Origin: Flavobacteriaceae bacterium PS02334
GTDB taxonomy: Bacteria > Bacteroidota > Bacteroidia > Flavobacteriales > Flavobacteriaceae
Assembly (NCBI GenBank): GCA_029959295.1
Contig: JASCOH010000002.1
Coordinates: 186,001 to 250,000 of the forward strand
Reading direction: 5' to 3'
DNA length: 64,000 nt
Part shown: positions 9,002 through 17,677 of the stretch, one piece after another
Layout of the letters: every line of letters begins with the position of its first letter
Numbering within the stretch: the stretch's first letter is position 1
Made by a program: the position numbers and the translations under genes
Notes under the pieces: generated by a model
Databases searched by the model: none
The model's input: only the letters and a program-made list of their open reading frames with translations
Told to the model about the DNA's origin: nothing

Positions 9002-9736
9002 TTAAATATATGGATATTCCACTTTTGTGAGATAGAGTCCGTGCGCTGGAACCGAAGTTCCTGCTTGGGTTCTGTCTTTACTTTCAATAATATTTTTAAA
9101 ATCTTCGAGCGCTTTTTTGCCTGAACCGATTTCGACCAGAGTTCCGACAATGGCACGCACCATGTTTCTCAAAAAACGGTCTGCGGCAATTGTAAAAATT
9201 AGTTTTTCACCTTTCTGCTGCCAATTCGCTTCGATGATTTTACAATTGTACGTTTTTACGTCAGTATTAACCTTTGAAAAACATTGGAAATCTTGGAAAT
9301 CGAAAAGCATTTTAGCCGCGCTGTTCATCTTTTCAAGATCTAAGTTTTGAAAAACATACCAGCTAGATTCGTTTTCAAAGGCATTTTTATAGGTATGAAT
9401 GTGATATTCATAGGTTCTTTTTACGGCATCAAATCGAGCATGGGCTTCTTCAGAAACTTGAATAATTCTGTAAATCACAATATCTTTTGGAAGATAAGAA
9501 TTTAATTTCGCTACTAAAAAATCGTTCTCCAGAGTTTCTTCAGTATCAAAATGCGCAAACATCTGTTTGGCGTGAACGCCTGTGTCTGTTCGGCCAGCGC
9601 CCATCAATTCAATCTCGCTTCGCAGAATAACAGAAATTGCCTTGCCCAAAGTTTCTTGAACTGAGGTGGCATTTGGCTGTGATTGCCAGCCATGGTAGTT
9701 TTTTCCGTTATATGCAAATTCGATGAAATATCTCAA
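9002..9736 (-). CDS. truA: tRNA pseudouridine(38-40) synthase
   Basis: 244 residues, normal for TruA, which converts uridines 38-40 of the tRNA anticodon arm to pseudouridine. The catalytic Asp lies in GAGRTDTGVHAKQ (D51). The conserved RFDAVKRTYEYHI and RNMVRAIVGTLVEIG segments are present. It is first in a likely two-gene operon with the ABC exporter. Its promoter may lie inside the AAGTTnCAAAG repeat upstream, where the minus strand shows TAACTTTG (complement of 9757-9764) 20 bp before the ATG. Confidence 0.95.
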   Translation of the reverse strand: MRYFIEFAYNGKNYHGWQSQPNATSVQETLGKAISVILRSEIELMGAGRTDTGVHAKQMFAHFDTEETLENDFLVAKLNSYLPKDIVIYRIIQVSEEAHARFDAVKRTYEYHIHTYKNAFENESSWYVFQNLDLEKMNSAAKMLFDFQDFQCFSKVNTDVKTYNCKIIEANWQQKGEKLIFTIAADRFLRNMVRAIVGTLVEIGSGKKALEDFKNIIESKDRTQAGTSVPAHGLYLTKVEYPYI

Positions 9737-9747
9737 TGTAGATTTTT

Positions 9748-9905
9748 GTAAAGTTGCAAAGTTACAAAGTTTCAGAGTTAGAAAGTAGCAAAGTTTTCTT
9801 AAAGGAAGTTTTTAAGTTACAAATTTACAAAGTCGCAAAGTTTTAAAGCCAATCCACTTTGCAACTTTGTAACTTAAAAAGTAACTTTACAACTTTGTAA
9901 CTTTC
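9748..9905. repeat. Intergenic AAAGTTnC repeat region with imperfect inverted repeat
   Basis: Short units of the form AAAGTTGC, AAAGTTAC and AAAGTTTC recur from about 9749. An arm around 9809-9840 (TTTTTAAGTTACAAA, then ACAAAGTCGCAAAG) pairs imperfectly with CTTTGCAACTTTGTAACTTA from 9857. A second copy of the right arm runs up to 9904, only 5 bp from the next start codon. On the minus strand the unit contains TAACTTTG, identical to a -7 promoter box. Confidence 0.8.
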
Positions 9906-9909
9906 TCCA

Positions 9910-10407
9910 ATGAAAAAAATCTTGCTTCTTTCTGATACACACAGCCACATTGACGATACTATTTTAAAATATGTAAACCAAGCTGATGAGGTTTGGCATG
10001 CGGGTGATATCGGGGATTTGGTTGTGACCGATACTATTAAAAAGCTGAAACCTCTGCGCGCGGTTTTCGGGAATATTGATGATGACAAGGCTCGAATGGA
10101 ATTTCCGCTGCACAATCGGTTTTTTTGTGAAGGCGTGGATGTTTGGATTACGCATATTGGCGGTTATCCGGGGAAATATAATCCTAATATCGTGAAGGAA
10201 ATTGCTTTGAATCCGCCGAAATTATTTATTTCTGGGCATTCGCATATTTTGAAAGTGATGATGGATAAGAAGTATAATTTTCTGCACATGAATCCGGGAG
10301 CTTGCGGCATTCATGGGTTTCATCAAGTACGGACTATGTTAAGGTTTGTGATTGACGGAGATAAGATTAAGGATTTGGAAGTTATTGAAATTGGGAAGAA
10401 GGGTTGA
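9910..10407 (+). CDS. Metallophosphoesterase, YfcE/MJ0936 family
   Basis: 165 residues. Calcineurin-like phosphoesterase motifs occur in order: LLSDTHSH near the N-terminus, HAGDIGD, FGNIDDD, ITHIGGYPG and SGHSH near residue 115. Together they form the two-metal site of small YfcE-like phosphodiesterases, which cleave model phosphodiesters; the physiological substrate is usually unknown. The start codon lies a few bases after an intergenic repeat, which therefore forms its 5' leader. It is divergent from truA. Confidence 0.88.
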   Translation: MKKILLLSDTHSHIDDTILKYVNQADEVWHAGDIGDLVVTDTIKKLKPLRAVFGNIDDDKARMEFPLHNRFFCEGVDVWITHIGGYPGKYNPNIVKEIALNPPKLFISGHSHILKVMMDKKYNFLHMNPGACGIHGFHQVRTMLRFVIDGDKIKDLEVIEIGKKG

Positions 10408-10481
10408 TTTTTTAAAATTTAAATTTTGAATAACCAACTTGGAATGTTGAATTTTGAAGTTGGTTTGCGTTTAGAAGTTTT

Positions 10482-10585
10482 AACGCAAAGTTTTTAAAGG
10501 TTTCGCAAAGTAACGCAAAGCCTTGAACACAATCTAAGTGCTTTTTCTTTTCCTTTCTTTGCGAAACCTTTGCGCTCTTTGCGTT
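10482..10585. repeat. Nested AACGCAAAG inverted repeat
   Basis: Outer arms AACGCAAAG (10482-10490) and CTTTGCGTT (10577-10585) and inner arms AAGGTTTCGCAAAG (10497-10510) and CTTTGCGAAACCTT (10557-10570) are perfect and nested. Extra CGCAAAG copies lie between. The structure is in the gap between two convergent genes. A terminator for the DUF4293 gene follows at 10633-10660; nothing else is seen in the gap. Confidence 0.88.
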
Positions 10586-10630
10586 TTAATTTTTTAGGTT
10601 TTCTGTTTTTTTAGAAAGCTTTTAAAATTA

Positions 10631-10662
10631 AAAAAAAGCGCCACTTTCGCGACGCTTTTTCA
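10631..10662 (-). terminator. Terminator of DUF4293 gene
   Basis: AAAAAGCG (10633-10640) pairs with CGCTTTTT (10653-10660). Read on the minus strand it ends in a run of T, 27 bp after the stop codon. Confidence 0.7.
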
Positions 10663-10688
10663 GCACTAAATAAACTAAGTTTATAGGT

Positions 10689-11096
10689 TTATCTCAATCG
10701 GTCCACAGATTTTACGAGATCTTCATCCTTTTTTATGGCTTTATTAGCAAGCACAAGAAAAACGATAGAAAAAATAGGTAGAAACATCCCAATACCCTTC
10801 TCAGAAGGCGCCCCCTCTCCGGATACACTTAGCGAATGATATACAAATAATCCTAATAAAATTAAATTTAATATGATGTTCAGCCTGCCGAGAACAAACT
10901 GAAGTTTTCTGTTGTTGAATAAAAAGATGGTAATCATAGAAAGTGCGGCACTTCCTAAAAATAATGCTAGGTCAACAATGTGGTCTTTTGCAAAAACTTC
11001 ACCTGCTTTTGAGGTTTCCAACGGAAAAACAAAAGGCAAGATTCCCATGATGACAAAGGCTAGCAGCAAATAAACGGTTTGTATTCTCTGGATCAT
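10689..11096 (-). CDS. DUF4293 membrane protein
   Basis: 135 residues with four predicted membrane helices. It starts with MIQRIQTVYLLLAFVIMG, characteristic of the DUF4293 family of Bacteroidota. The protein ends in a short charged tail (KKDEDLVKSVDRLR). No function is known for the family. It is divergent from rho, an arrangement I recall as common in flavobacteria; the shared 185-bp spacer would hold both promoters, although no clear -33/-7 pair was found. Confidence 0.85.
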   Translation of the reverse strand: MIQRIQTVYLLLAFVIMGILPFVFPLETSKAGEVFAKDHIVDLALFLGSAALSMITIFLFNNRKLQFVLGRLNIILNLILLGLFVYHSLSVSGEGAPSEKGIGMFLPIFSIVFLVLANKAIKKDEDLVKSVDRLR

Positions 11097-11281
11097 TATT
11101 GTTATTTTCTTCTACAAAAATATATTTTCTTTTTATAAAATGCTATTGTATGATAAAAATTTATTCGTATTATTGCATAACAAATCCGTAAGCACTTCAT
11201 TTAGCGGATTATCCAGTTCAAAAAAAATTCACACACTCTACAACTTTACAAGAGTTTCCACAATTTATTCAAATAACATTT

Positions 11282-13132
11282 ATGTTTGATATTGATGTAT
11301 TAAAAGAAATGAAGCTTTCTGAGCTTCAAGATATTGCAAAAGCAACCAAAAAGATTAAAATTAACGGCGTTAAAAAGGAAACGCTGATTTACCAGATTCT
11401 GGATTATCAGGCAGCAAATCCTGAAGTTATTGCTCCGACTGCAGCGCCTGTTGAAGCTGCTGAGAAATCAAAAAGAGCTAGGATAGTTCCGGAGAAAAAG
11501 CCGAAAATTACTAAAGAAGCGAATACAAATCCTTTTTCTGAATCAGATGCTGTTCAGGCAAAAGCTGACGCTGAGGTAAAAACCAATGCGAAACCAGTTG
11601 CTGAAACTTCGGTAGAAACACCAGAAGTTGTTGAAAATCAGGATCCAGCAGAAAAAGAAAGAAAAATTATAAAATTTAAGAAACCGCTTTTTGAAAAGGC
11701 TCAAAATCCTCAAAAAGAAGTTTCTGAAAAAATAGCTGATGCAGCGACAAGCGAGCCAGTTGCAGTTAAGGAACAAAATGCTCCGGTGGAAAAAAAGCCG
11801 ATACGTCCAAATCCTAACCAAAAACAAAATCCTAATCAGATTCAAAAAAATAACCAAAACGGAAATCAAAATCCGAATGGAAACCAGAATCCAAACCAAA
11901 ATCAGAATCCAAACCAAAACCAAAATCCTAATCAAAACAGGAATGAGGCGAATGGTAATGTAAATCCGAATTTCAAAGCAAATAAAAAGCCGAATTTCAG
12001 GGATGCCGATTTTGAATTTGACGGAATTATTGAAAGCGAAGGAGTTCTTGAAATGATGCCTGACGGATATGGTTTTTTAAGATCTTCAGATTATAATTAT
12101 TTGGCTTCACCAGATGATATTTACCTTTCGACTTCACAAATCAGATTGTTTGGATTAAAGACGGGAGATACTGTAAAAGGCGTGGTTCGCCCTCCAAAAG
12201 AAGGCGAAAAATATTTTCCATTAGTAAGGGTTTTAAAAATTAACGGACATGATCCGCAAGTGGTTCGTGATCGCGTTTCTTTTGAGCACTTGACGCCGCT
12301 TTTTCCAGAAGAAAAATTTAATTTAGCTGGCAAGCAAAGTTCTATTTCAACAAGAATTATCGATCTTTTTTCTCCAATTGGAAAAGGACAAAGAGGCATG
12401 ATCGTGGCACAGCCAAAAACTGGAAAAACCGTACTTTTAAAAGATATTGCAAATACAATTGCTGCGAATCACCCTGAAGTTTATTTGATCGTTTTGTTGA
12501 TCGACGAGCGTCCGGAAGAGGTGACCGACATGCAGAGAAGCGTTAGGGGAGAAGTGATTGCTTCGACTTTTGACGAGCCGGCAGACAGACACGTGAAAGT
12601 GGCGAATATTGTTTTGGAAAAAGCAAAAAGATTGGTAGAATGCGGTCACGACGTTGTGATTTTGCTAGATTCTATTACTCGTTTGGCAAGAGCTTATAAT
12701 ACGGTTCAACCGGCTTCTGGTAAAGTATTGAGTGGTGGTGTAGATGCAAATGCATTGCAGAAACCAAAACGTTTCTTCGGAGCTGCAAGAAATATCGAAA
12801 ATGGCGGTTCATTAAGTATTATCGCAACGGCATTGACAGAAACAGGTTCTAAAATGGACGAAGTTATCTTCGAAGAATTTAAAGGAACAGGTAACATGGA
12901 ATTGCAATTGGATAGAAAAATCGCCAACAGACGTATTTTCCCTGCAATTGACTTGACTTCTTCAAGCACAAGACGTGATGATTTGCTTTTGGATGAGGCT
13001 ACTATCCAGAGAATGTGGATCATGCGTAAGTATTTGGCAGACATGAATCCTGTAGAAGCAATGGATTTCATCAATGACCGATTCAAGAAAACTAGAAACA
13101 ATGAAGAGTTTTTGATTTCGATGAATGATTAG
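11282..13132 (+). CDS. rho: Transcription termination factor Rho with long disordered insert
   Basis: 616 residues, about 200 more than the E. coli protein. A Rho N-terminal helical domain ([21 protein letters not shown]) opens the protein. Residues about 45-245 are an insert of low complexity: Ala/Pro/Glu/Lys-rich first, then Asn/Gln/Pro-rich with NPNQNQ repeats at about 175-225. The RNA-binding cold-shock fold follows ([14 protein letters not shown] near 260), then the hexameric ATPase with P-loop AQPKTGKT near 376 and Walker [17 protein letters not shown]. It acts as a ring-shaped RNA-dependent helicase that ends transcription. Similar inserts are known in Bacteroidota Rho. Confidence 0.96.
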   Translation: MFDIDVLKEMKLSELQDIAKATKKIKINGVKKETLIYQILDYQAANPEVIAPTAAPVEAAEKSKRARIVPEKKPKITKEANTNPFSESDAVQAKADAEVKTNAKPVAETSVETPEVVENQDPAEKERKIIKFKKPLFEKAQNPQKEVSEKIADAATSEPVAVKEQNAPVEKKPIRPNPNQKQNPNQIQKNNQNGNQNPNGNQNPNQNQNPNQNQNPNQNRNEANGNVNPNFKANKKPNFRDADFEFDGIIESEGVLEMMPDGYGFLRSSDYNYLASPDDIYLSTSQIRLFGLKTGDTVKGVVRPPKEGEKYFPLVRVLKINGHDPQVVRDRVSFEHLTPLFPEEKFNLAGKQSSISTRIIDLFSPIGKGQRGMIVAQPKTGKTVLLKDIANTIAANHPEVYLIVLLIDERPEEVTDMQRSVRGEVIASTFDEPADRHVKVANIVLEKAKRLVECGHDVVILLDSITRLARAYNTVQPASGKVLSGGVDANALQKPKRFFGAARNIENGGSLSIIATALTETGSKMDEVIFEEFKGTGNMELQLDRKIANRRIFPAIDLTSSSTRRDDLLLDEATIQRMWIMRKYLADMNPVEAMDFINDRFKKTRNNEEFLISMND

Positions 13133-13156
13133 TCAATATTAAAAATCAAATACAAT

Positions 13157-13197
13157 AAAAAAACTCCAATCAGAAAATTTTTGATTGGAGTTTTTTT
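13157..13197. terminator. Terminator after rho, bidirectional
   Basis: Perfect 16-bp stem AAAAAAACTCCAATCA / TGATTGGAGTTTTTTT at 13157-13172 and 13182-13197, between rho and a convergent methyltransferase gene. Confidence 0.92.
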
Positions 13198-13211
13198 GTT
13201 TTAATCAAGTT

Positions 13212-14006
13212 TCATCGCTTCGTAGCCAAAATCGAATAAACCATCGGAATTTTATTTTCAAGATGCTTGATTCTGAATTTTTTCGGTTCAAATTCTTCCG
13301 TTTCATTAAAACAATTGTAGGGAGAATAATCATATTCATTGAAAGCATTCAATTCAAGATTATTTTTTAAAAGACTGTTTAAAAGTTCGCTCGTGCTGTG
13401 ATTCCAAGTAATTGTTTTAGAATTTATCGGAGCGTCTTTGTCAGCATAAGTTCCTTCAATAGTTTCAATAATTGGTTCTGATTTGAAATAATTATAGCCA
13501 ATTTTCTCAAAATTATCATCAAACATCCAAACCACAGGATGAAAATCAGCCATTACAAATTGACCTCCAGGCTTTAAAAATTGCGCAATTATTTTTGCCC
13601 ATTTGTCTAAATCAGGAAGCCATCCGATGGTTCCATAACTGGTGAATACAATATCAAATTGCTCATTCAAATGATTTGGAAGATCATAAATATCGCAACA
13701 AATAAAACGAGTATCGGTATTTAATTTTTGTGCAATTTCTTTCGCTTTTTCAATCGCATTATCTGACAAATCAACTCCAACAGATTTTGCTCCCAGTCTT
13801 GAAAAAGAAATGGTGTCTTGCCCAAAATGACATTGCAAGTGCAAAATACTTTTGTCTTTGACGTTTCCTAATAATTCTAGTTCAATTGGTGTCAAAGAAT
13901 TTTCTCCTTTTAAAAATTCTTCTTGGTTGTAAAAATCAGAATGGATATGAAATTCGGTTTTTACGTTCCAAGTCTTTCGATTTATTTCGATGTAATTTTC
14001 TTCCAT
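13212..14006 (-). CDS. Class I SAM-dependent methyltransferase
   Basis: 264 residues. A Rossmann methyltransferase core begins with ILHLQCHFGQDTISFSRLG (motif I, with Cys and His in place of the usual acidic-Gly pair), then SVGVDLSDNAIEKAKEIA (motif II Asp), CCDIYDL and FDIVFTSYGTIGWL (motif IV), and LKPGGQFVMADFHPV (motif VI). These mark a ubiE/Methyltransf_11-type small-molecule methyltransferase; the substrate is unknown. It is preceded on its own strand by the terminator of the endonuclease gene, so it is probably transcribed alone. Confidence 0.85.
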   Translation of the reverse strand: MEENYIEINRKTWNVKTEFHIHSDFYNQEEFLKGENSLTPIELELLGNVKDKSILHLQCHFGQDTISFSRLGAKSVGVDLSDNAIEKAKEIAQKLNTDTRFICCDIYDLPNHLNEQFDIVFTSYGTIGWLPDLDKWAKIIAQFLKPGGQFVMADFHPVVWMFDDNFEKIGYNYFKSEPIIETIEGTYADKDAPINSKTITWNHSTSELLNSLLKNNLELNAFNEYDYSPYNCFNETEEFEPKKFRIKHLENKIPMVYSILATKR

Positions 14007-14032
14007 AGTAGTTTTTTTTTGCTAAATATATA

Positions 14033-14067
14033 AAAAAAAGCCCTTCTGATTCAGAAAGGCTTTTTTG
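14033..14067 (-). terminator. Terminator of endonuclease I paralogue 1
   Basis: AAAAAAGCC with TTCTGA pairs with TCAGAA and GGCTTTTTT across one unpaired base. On the minus strand it lies just past the stop at 14089 and ends in a T run. Confidence 0.8.
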
Positions 14068-14088
14068 TTTGTAACCAAAATAGGAAAA

Positions 14089-15180
14089 TTAGTTTACGAT
14101 AACTTTCTTAGTTGTTGAGTGGTTTTCAGAAATCAATTTCAAGAAATAAAATCCTGAAGGAAGATTTTCTAAAGTATAAGTATTATTTTGAGCATTTGGA
14201 TTTTTGATGTTTTGCATCAATTGTCCGTTTACATTTATCAATTGAATTTCATCAAGAATTTGTTCTGTCTGAATATTGATTCTGTGATCATTTGCCGGAT
14301 TTGGATATACAGAAACAGTTGCAAAATTGAAATCTGGAGTCGCCAAGAATACATTTGGCCAACGATTTTGTGCCGGAGTGCCCCCCCAAATTACAGTTGC
14401 CAGATAAGGATTATCGATAAAAGGATTTCTGTTTCCTTGACCATAAGTGTTATTCGCATTTCCTAGATAATTGTTTCTTTGGTCTTCATAAGGAGAAACC
14501 GGATCTGCAGCATTCCATTCTAGCAATAAATTAATCATGTTTGTATCTGTAGAAGAAGTTGTTCCGACGGCTACATTTTTCGGAAGGCATCTGCTTCCAT
14601 AACGCAAATACATGTACATCATCATTCTTGCCACATCACCTTTCCACTCATCACCAGGATACCATCCGCCACTAACTGATCCAGAATTTCCAGAACCGGC
14701 TGCGAATTTTTGGCTACTTCTTTGTCCGTTTCTTTGAACATCAGAAGCTCTTAAATGGTGCGCATCAGCTCCCGGGCCACTTTCGCCTAGGTTTGGACTT
14801 CCCAAAGATTTTGCATAAGTATGTTCTCTGTTCCATTCACAACTTGCACCACCACCGTCACTATTTTTATTTCTTCTTCTGTGGTCATTATCGTCGCCAG
14901 TAGAAGCCGGACAGATATTATTGCTGAATCCATAAAGTAGCAATACATTGGTATTTGTAGCGTCTGTAGGATCTAAATCTACAATTCTTAGTGCGTCTTC
15001 CGCTTGCTGGTAAGACAAATTTCGAGAATGTGTTGAAGTAATTTTTGTAGCTAAATCAGCTTTCAAAGCTGTGGCACTTTGGTTGAAATTAAAGCCATTG
15101 TAATAAGCAGAAGGCTCATTTTGCTGCGCAATCCCCATTGTTGCAGAAAATGATAGAAGTAATAGGTAAATTTTTTTCAT
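14089..15180 (-). CDS. Secreted endonuclease I with T9SS type A domain (paralogue 1)
   Basis: 363 residues. A signal peptide ends near MGIAQQNEP. The endonuclease I domain (about 20-285) has CEWNREHTYAKSLG, DAHHLRASDVQRNGQRSS and GDVARMMMYMYLRYG, which carry the His/Glu/Asn metal-binding active site of the EndA/Vvn nuclease family. A type A sorting domain (SVYPNPANDHRIN to KKVIVN) ends the protein. It should be an extracellular or surface nuclease degrading DNA or RNA. A minus-strand TACATTTG box (complement of 15201-15208) lies 20 bp upstream. It is the most divergent of three tandem paralogues. Confidence 0.9.
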   Translation of the reverse strand: MKKIYLLLLSFSATMGIAQQNEPSAYYNGFNFNQSATALKADLATKITSTHSRNLSYQQAEDALRIVDLDPTDATNTNVLLLYGFSNNICPASTGDDNDHRRRNKNSDGGGASCEWNREHTYAKSLGSPNLGESGPGADAHHLRASDVQRNGQRSSQKFAAGSGNSGSVSGGWYPGDEWKGDVARMMMYMYLRYGSRCLPKNVAVGTTSSTDTNMINLLLEWNAADPVSPYEDQRNNYLGNANNTYGQGNRNPFIDNPYLATVIWGGTPAQNRWPNVFLATPDFNFATVSVYPNPANDHRINIQTEQILDEIQLINVNGQLMQNIKNPNAQNNTYTLENLPSGFYFLKLISENHSTTKKVIVN

Positions 15181-15261
15181 TTAAAATAAATTTTGGATGG
15201 CAAATGTAACTGGATTATCCATACGAATGAAAACTTTAACTTCTGTCAAACATTAAAATGA

Positions 15262-15290
15262 AAAAAGCCTGATGGTTTATCAGGCTTTTT
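15262..15290 (-). terminator. Terminator of endonuclease I paralogue 2
   Basis: Perfect stem AAAAAGCCTGAT (15262-15273) / ATCAGGCTTTTT (15279-15290) with a 5-base loop, 21 bp after the stop at 15311. Confidence 0.9.
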
Positions 15291-15310
15291 AGTATTTTCA
15301 ACTTTAGTGA

Positions 15311-16438
15311 TTAGTTTACAATTATTTTTTTAACTGTTGACTGATTTTCAGAAGCTAATTTCAAGAAATAAAATCCTGAAGGAAGATTTTCTAAAGTGTA
15401 AGTATTGTTCTGTGCATTTGGATTTTTGATTTCCTGCATCAATTGTCCGTTTATGTTAATCAATTGAATTTCACTAAGAATTTGTTCTGTTTCAATGTTG
15501 ATTCTATGATTATTTGCTGGATTTGGATATACTGAAACGTTAGCCAAAGCATCAAATGTTTGTGTAGATAATGCTGGAAGCCCCCAAATTGCCGTAACAT
15601 ATGCATTATTATCAATGTAAGGATTTCTATTTCCTTGGCGAGCATAAATTGCATTGTTTCTTTTAATTTCTTTAGCGCTAACAGGGTCTTGTTGGTTCCA
15701 GGTTAATAAGATGTTCAAGAAAGTAGGAGAAAAAACTTTATTTATAGATCCGTCAAACATAACTTTTGCAGGAACTTGAGCTAGTGTTTTTGAAGCATAA
15801 AATTCATCCATCTGGTCTTCATATCTTGTTGCAAAGTATAAAAAGCATCTTGCAACGTCACCTTTAAATTCATCAATTGGCTCAAAAACAACTGGAGTTC
15901 CAGCTCCTGCAGAATATCCGGAATTTAATAATGAACCTAATTTTGAACCATTTTGAGAAGTATATGTGGCTGTATTTACTTTTCCAAATCCATAATTATT
16001 TCTGTAGTTATTAACCTTTCCATCTGTTGGAACGATATGGTGGGCATCAGTTCGTGTGAAGCTAGTAGTCACATCTTCAAAATAAGATTGCGGCACCAAA
16101 TGCTCTCTGTTGTAACAATCGCCTTCATTAGTGTAAGTCCCACACTGATTTGTATCATAAATAAAATTATAAGGATCTGTGCCCGCTGGATTTTCTGAAT
16201 AGATATCAACAATTGAGTTATCATTTTCATAACCAATTCCCATGTCTCTGTCAGAAGTAGCGTAGGTAGTCCATAAACCCGCATAACCTCTATCGATATG
16301 TCCGGCTGTAATAATTGCCTTCAATTGTGTTTTTAAAGTGTAACCAGTTCCAGTTGCTGCATTGTAATAAGTAGCTGGCGCCTGAGAAAATCCAACTGCT
16401 GTAAAAGATAGCAAAAGGAGAGTGTAAAGTTTTTTCAT
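15311..16438 (-). CDS. Secreted endonuclease I with T9SS type A domain (paralogue 2)
   Basis: 375 residues. A signal peptide ends near VGFSQAPA. The nuclease domain begins with YYNAATGTGYTLKTQL, shared with paralogue 3, and has CYNREHLVPQSYF, DAHHIVPTDGKVNNYRNN and FKGDVARCFLYFATRYED. The C-terminal type A T9SS domain is almost the same as that of paralogue 3: at DNA level about 97 bp (15358-15454 here) differ from that gene at only one position. Each paralogue has its own terminator, so the three are separate transcription units. Predicted role: secreted nuclease for nutrient (phosphate, nitrogen) recovery from DNA. Confidence 0.9.
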   Translation of the reverse strand: MKKLYTLLLLSFTAVGFSQAPATYYNAATGTGYTLKTQLKAIITAGHIDRGYAGLWTTYATSDRDMGIGYENDNSIVDIYSENPAGTDPYNFIYDTNQCGTYTNEGDCYNREHLVPQSYFEDVTTSFTRTDAHHIVPTDGKVNNYRNNYGFGKVNTATYTSQNGSKLGSLLNSGYSAGAGTPVVFEPIDEFKGDVARCFLYFATRYEDQMDEFYASKTLAQVPAKVMFDGSINKVFSPTFLNILLTWNQQDPVSAKEIKRNNAIYARQGNRNPYIDNNAYVTAIWGLPALSTQTFDALANVSVYPNPANNHRINIETEQILSEIQLININGQLMQEIKNPNAQNNTYTLENLPSGFYFLKLASENQSTVKKIIVN

Positions 16439-16510
16439 TTAATAAAAAATTAGGGAGTAAATGTAGATAGTTTATTTATATAAAAAACTTAAATATTGAA
16501 AAATGTTATA

Positions 16511-16540
16511 AAAAAATGCCCGATAAACTTATCGGGCATT
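16511..16540 (-). terminator. Terminator of endonuclease I paralogue 3
   Basis: Perfect stem AATGCCCGATAA (16515-16526) / TTATCGGGCATT (16529-16540) with an A run before it on the plus strand, giving a T run for minus-strand transcripts. Confidence 0.85.
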
Positions 16541-16560
16541 AAATCATGTGTATTATCTGA

Positions 16561-17664
16561 TTAATTTACTAGAACTTTTTTCGTAGTAGATTGGTTATCA
16601 GAAGTCAATTTCAAGAAATAAAATCCTGAAGGAAGATTTTCTAAAGTGTAAGTATTGTTCTGTGCATTCGGATTTTTGATTTCCTGCATCAATTGTCCGT
16701 TTACATTTATTAATTTAATTTCATCAAGAATTTGTTCTGTCTGAATGTTGATTTTGTGATTGTTTGATGGATTTGGATAAACTGAAATAGAAGCAAAAAC
16801 ATCAAACTGAGCAGTTGAAAGCGCAGGTCCCCAAATTGTCAAAACATATTCTGGGTGATCAATAAACGGATTTCTATTGTGTTGCACTGCATAAATAGCA
16901 TCGTTTCTTGCAATTTCTTTGTCACTTACCGGGTCAGCGACGTGCCAAGAATAAAGCATGTCTAAAGCCCATTGCTCATACACTCGAGTATTTGTTCCGT
17001 CAAGAAACAAAGCGCCATTTGGATTGTTGTTTTTCCATCCAGCAATTAGATTTTGATAGCAAGTTGCCATATAAAAATAATTACGGGCAATGTCTCCTTT
17101 ATATTCATCAGTTGGTTCAAAAACGGTCATGCCAGCAGGAGCATTTGGCGCCACATTATTTCCTTTTTTTGTTCCGTTAGTAGAAGTATAAGTAGCAGTC
17201 CCTACAATTCCGTATGCTAAATTTCCACGTTCGCTATTTACTTTTTTATCCGTTGGCATTACGTGAAATGGATCAGAATACATTTGAGATGAAGTATTGT
17301 TAAACCAGCTTTTTGGGAAAGTGTGTTCTTTGTTAAAGAACTGGCATTCAGATGTTCCGCCACTTCCTTGATCTTGATTTCCGCCAGCTCCAGTTCCAAA
17401 AGTAAAGTTGCAGCTTGAGTAGATGTCCCAAACTTTTCCATCAGCTCTTTTGTCGCTAGTTACATATAAATTCCACAAGCCTGGACTATATGAAATCGTA
17501 GTATGCGCCTGAATAATATTATAAAGCTGCGTTTTTAAAGTGTAGCCAGTTCCAGTTGCGGCATTGTAATATCCGGTTGGAATTGCCTGTGTGCTTGTTG
17601 TTGTGTTTTGTGCAAAACCAATTGCAGCAACAAAAAGCAGTGTAATTGCGTAAATTTTCTTCAT
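16561..17664 (-). CDS. Secreted endonuclease I with T9SS type A domain (paralogue 3)
   Basis: 367 residues. A signal peptide ends near IGFAQNTT. The nuclease domain opens with YYNAATGTGYTLKTQL as in paralogue 2, and has FFNKEHTFPKSWF (Lys where the other two have Arg before the catalytic EH), DPFHVMPTDKKVNSERGN and YKGDIARNYFYMATCYQN. The C-terminal SVYPNPSNNHKIN to KKVLVN is a type A sorting domain. The stop lies 13 bp before the start region of nothing else on this strand; upstream on the minus strand, 13 bp away, is the end of the RsmB-like gene, so the two could be cotranscribed. Confidence 0.9.
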   Translation of the reverse strand: MKKIYAITLLFVAAIGFAQNTTTSTQAIPTGYYNAATGTGYTLKTQLYNIIQAHTTISYSPGLWNLYVTSDKRADGKVWDIYSSCNFTFGTGAGGNQDQGSGGTSECQFFNKEHTFPKSWFNNTSSQMYSDPFHVMPTDKKVNSERGNLAYGIVGTATYTSTNGTKKGNNVAPNAPAGMTVFEPTDEYKGDIARNYFYMATCYQNLIAGWKNNNPNGALFLDGTNTRVYEQWALDMLYSWHVADPVSDKEIARNDAIYAVQHNRNPFIDHPEYVLTIWGPALSTAQFDVFASISVYPNPSNNHKINIQTEQILDEIKLINVNGQLMQEIKNPNAQNNTYTLENLPSGFYFLKLTSDNQSTTKKVLVN

Positions 17665-17677
17665 TTTCTTTTCTTGT

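Noticed and set aside
11543-11935. A 130-residue Ile/Leu-rich frame opposite rho
   Set aside because: It is the complement of the Asn/Gln/Lys-rich insert; composition alone explains the apparent membrane protein.
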